Both the position numbers and the translations under genes were made by a program. The notes beneath the pieces were generated by a model that was not told the DNA's origin, made no database searches, and saw only the letters and a list, made by a program, of their open reading frames with translations. From contig PFUW01000032.1 of assembly GCA_002790315.1 (NCBI GenBank), positions 1-6,115 on the forward strand: a DNA stretch of 6,115 nucleotides, in the 5' to 3' direction. The stretch is from Huberarchaeum crystalense [NCBI: Candidatus Huberarchaeum crystalense]. Its GTDB lineage: Archaea; Huberarchaeota; Huberarchaeia; Huberarchaeales. Of this stretch, positions 5,547-6,115 are shown piece after piece (position 1 is the stretch's first letter; every line of letters begins with the position of its first letter).

Positions 5547-5951
5547 ATGCAAATAGAGATCAATGAGCAGGAAATTCCAAAAGACGTTAGCGGCCGCTAT
5601 CTTGCAATATTTGTATTAAAAACATTTGGAATAATAAATAATGAAAAAACAGGTGAATCAGACATTAAAATGCTGCTTGCTTTTGTAAAATACGCAAAGT
5701 TAGAAAAACCGTTGAGCGCAGAGGAACTTTCGCAAATGTCAGGTCTTAAACTAGCAGCAGCTTACAAACACATCAACAAATTTTTAGACGCAGAAATTAT
5801 TAAAAAAGTAGACGGAACAAAATATTCTCTTTCAGAATCAACATTAGAAAACACAATCAAGTGGCACATTTCAAAAAATGTTGAAAAAACTTTGAATAAT
5901 GTGTCTGTGTTTGCAGCTGCATTAGATGCTGAAATTTCAAAGGAGTTTTAG
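5547..5951 (+). CDS. Winged-helix DNA-binding protein (134 aa), probable transcription regulator
   Basis: The central part (about residues 56-95) reads as a winged helix-turn-helix: L-S-A-E-E-L-S-Q-M-S-G-L, then the likely recognition helix K-L-A-A-A-Y-K-H-I-N-K-F-L, then I-I-K-K-V-D-G-T-K-Y-S-L as the wing. This is the MarR/TrmB-like layout common in archaeal regulators. N-terminal (16-30) and C-terminal (98-130) helices could serve dimerisation. No ligand-binding domain or cysteine cluster is present, so the effector and targets are unknown. The ATG at 5547 is preferred; an in-frame TTG at 5493 would add 18 residues of low-complexity sequence without a ribosome binding site. The gene ends 2 nt before the glycosyltransferase start and carries that gene's Shine-Dalgarno sequence in its last codons, so the two are probably co-transcribed. 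A partial palindrome lies 9 nt upstream of its ATG. Confidence 0.75.
   Translation: MQIEINEQEIPKDVSGRYLAIFVLKTFGIINNEKTGESDIKMLLAFVKYAKLEKPLSAEELSQMSGLKLAAAYKHINKFLDAEIIKKVDGTKYSLSESTLENTIKWHISKNVEKTLNNVSVFAAALDAEISKEF
5940..5945 (+). promoter_or_regulatory. Shine-Dalgarno site of the glycosyltransferase gene
   Basis: AAGGAG lies within the last codons of the winged-helix gene, 8 nt before ATG 5954. This fixes the start of the glycosyltransferase and indicates translational coupling. Together with the same motif at 2236-2241 it shows that the organism uses Shine-Dalgarno initiation for some internal operon genes. Confidence 0.75.
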
Positions 5952-5953
5952 AT

Positions 5954-6115
5954 ATGGCAAATCCTAAAATAAGTATAATAATTCCCGCATACAACGAAGA
6001 AAAATATATTAGAGAAACATTGTCAAAACTCAAAGAGATAAAAAATAATGAATATAAAAATTTAGAGGTAATCGTAGTTGAAAACGGAAGCACGGACAAG
6101 ACTTATGAAATAGCA
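5954..6115 (+). CDS. Family 2 glycosyltransferase, N-terminal 54 residues (runs off the right edge)
   Basis: The visible part has the opening of a GT-A fold, family 2 glycosyltransferase. It has I-S-I-I-I-P-A-Y-N-E-E (residues 6-16), the first beta strand and nucleotide-binding loop, then a helix. V-I-V-V-E-N-G-S-T-D (39-48) is the second strand, with the acidic and N-G-S-T-D motif that contacts the nucleotide-sugar. The catalytic DxD motif and acceptor domain lie beyond the window, so the sugar and acceptor cannot be named. Such enzymes in archaea build dolichol-linked glycans, surface polysaccharides or glycolipids. A link to glycosylation of the sequon-rich pilin-like proteins encoded nearby is possible but not shown. 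The start is set by a good AAGGAG, 2 nt after the previous stop. Confidence 0.9.
   Translation, partial: MANPKISIIIPAYNEEKYIRETLSKLKEIKNNEYKNLEVIVVENGSTDKTYEIA

Noticed and set aside
5590-5597. GCGGCCGC 8-bp palindrome
   Set aside because: It lies within codons for S-G-R-Y of the winged-helix gene and occurs once; taken as coincidence.

Overview
The window is strongly AT-rich and densely coding. It most likely comes from an uncultured DPANN archaeon of the Woesearchaeota/Pacearchaeota type; this is an inference from gene content, since no rRNA is present. Support comes from a cluster of small exported proteins, three of which start with an archaeal type IV prepilin-like signal (K-K-G or H-R-G followed by a hydrophobic stretch). 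A Zn-ribbon plus KH protein of the archaeal NusA-like kind also supports it. The dissenting gene is the alanyl-tRNA synthetase, which is of bacterial type and recalls the short enzymes of Patescibacteria (CPR).

Left half (1-2887, minus strand): four consecutive genes for single-pass membrane-anchored, secreted, pilin-like proteins. In transcription order they are a 206-aa protein (2267-2887), a 187-aa protein (1667-2230), a 170-aa protein (1170-1682, overlapping the previous gene by 16 nt) and a large protein of at least 340 aa (1020 down to the left edge, incomplete). Each has one N-terminal hydrophobic helix and an even number of cysteines outside it. Three of the four carry N-glycosylation sequons. 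Together they look like subunits of a surface filament or secretion pseudopilus. No prepilin peptidase or assembly ATPase lies in the window, so the assembly is unproven.

Middle (2888-3007): a 120-bp divergent promoter region between the pilin-like operon and the rightward genes.

Right half (3008-6115, plus strand): alaS without the C-terminal C-Ala/DHHA1 domain; a 188-aa Zn-ribbon/KH RNA-binding protein; a 134-aa winged-helix regulator; and the first 54 codons of a family 2 glycosyltransferase. The first two concern translation and RNA. The last two are tightly spaced and may be co-transcribed.

The points most worth a second look are: (i) translation start modules duplicated at two separate places in the pilin-like operon, each leaving decoy ATGs; (ii) the bacterial-type, C-Ala-less AlaRS in an otherwise archaeal context, with Gln at the position usually held by the G3:U70-reading Asp; (iii) an out-of-frame echo of the Zn/KH protein's C-terminus just after its stop; and (iv) a marked excess of CGCGC/GCGCG words for such AT-rich DNA.
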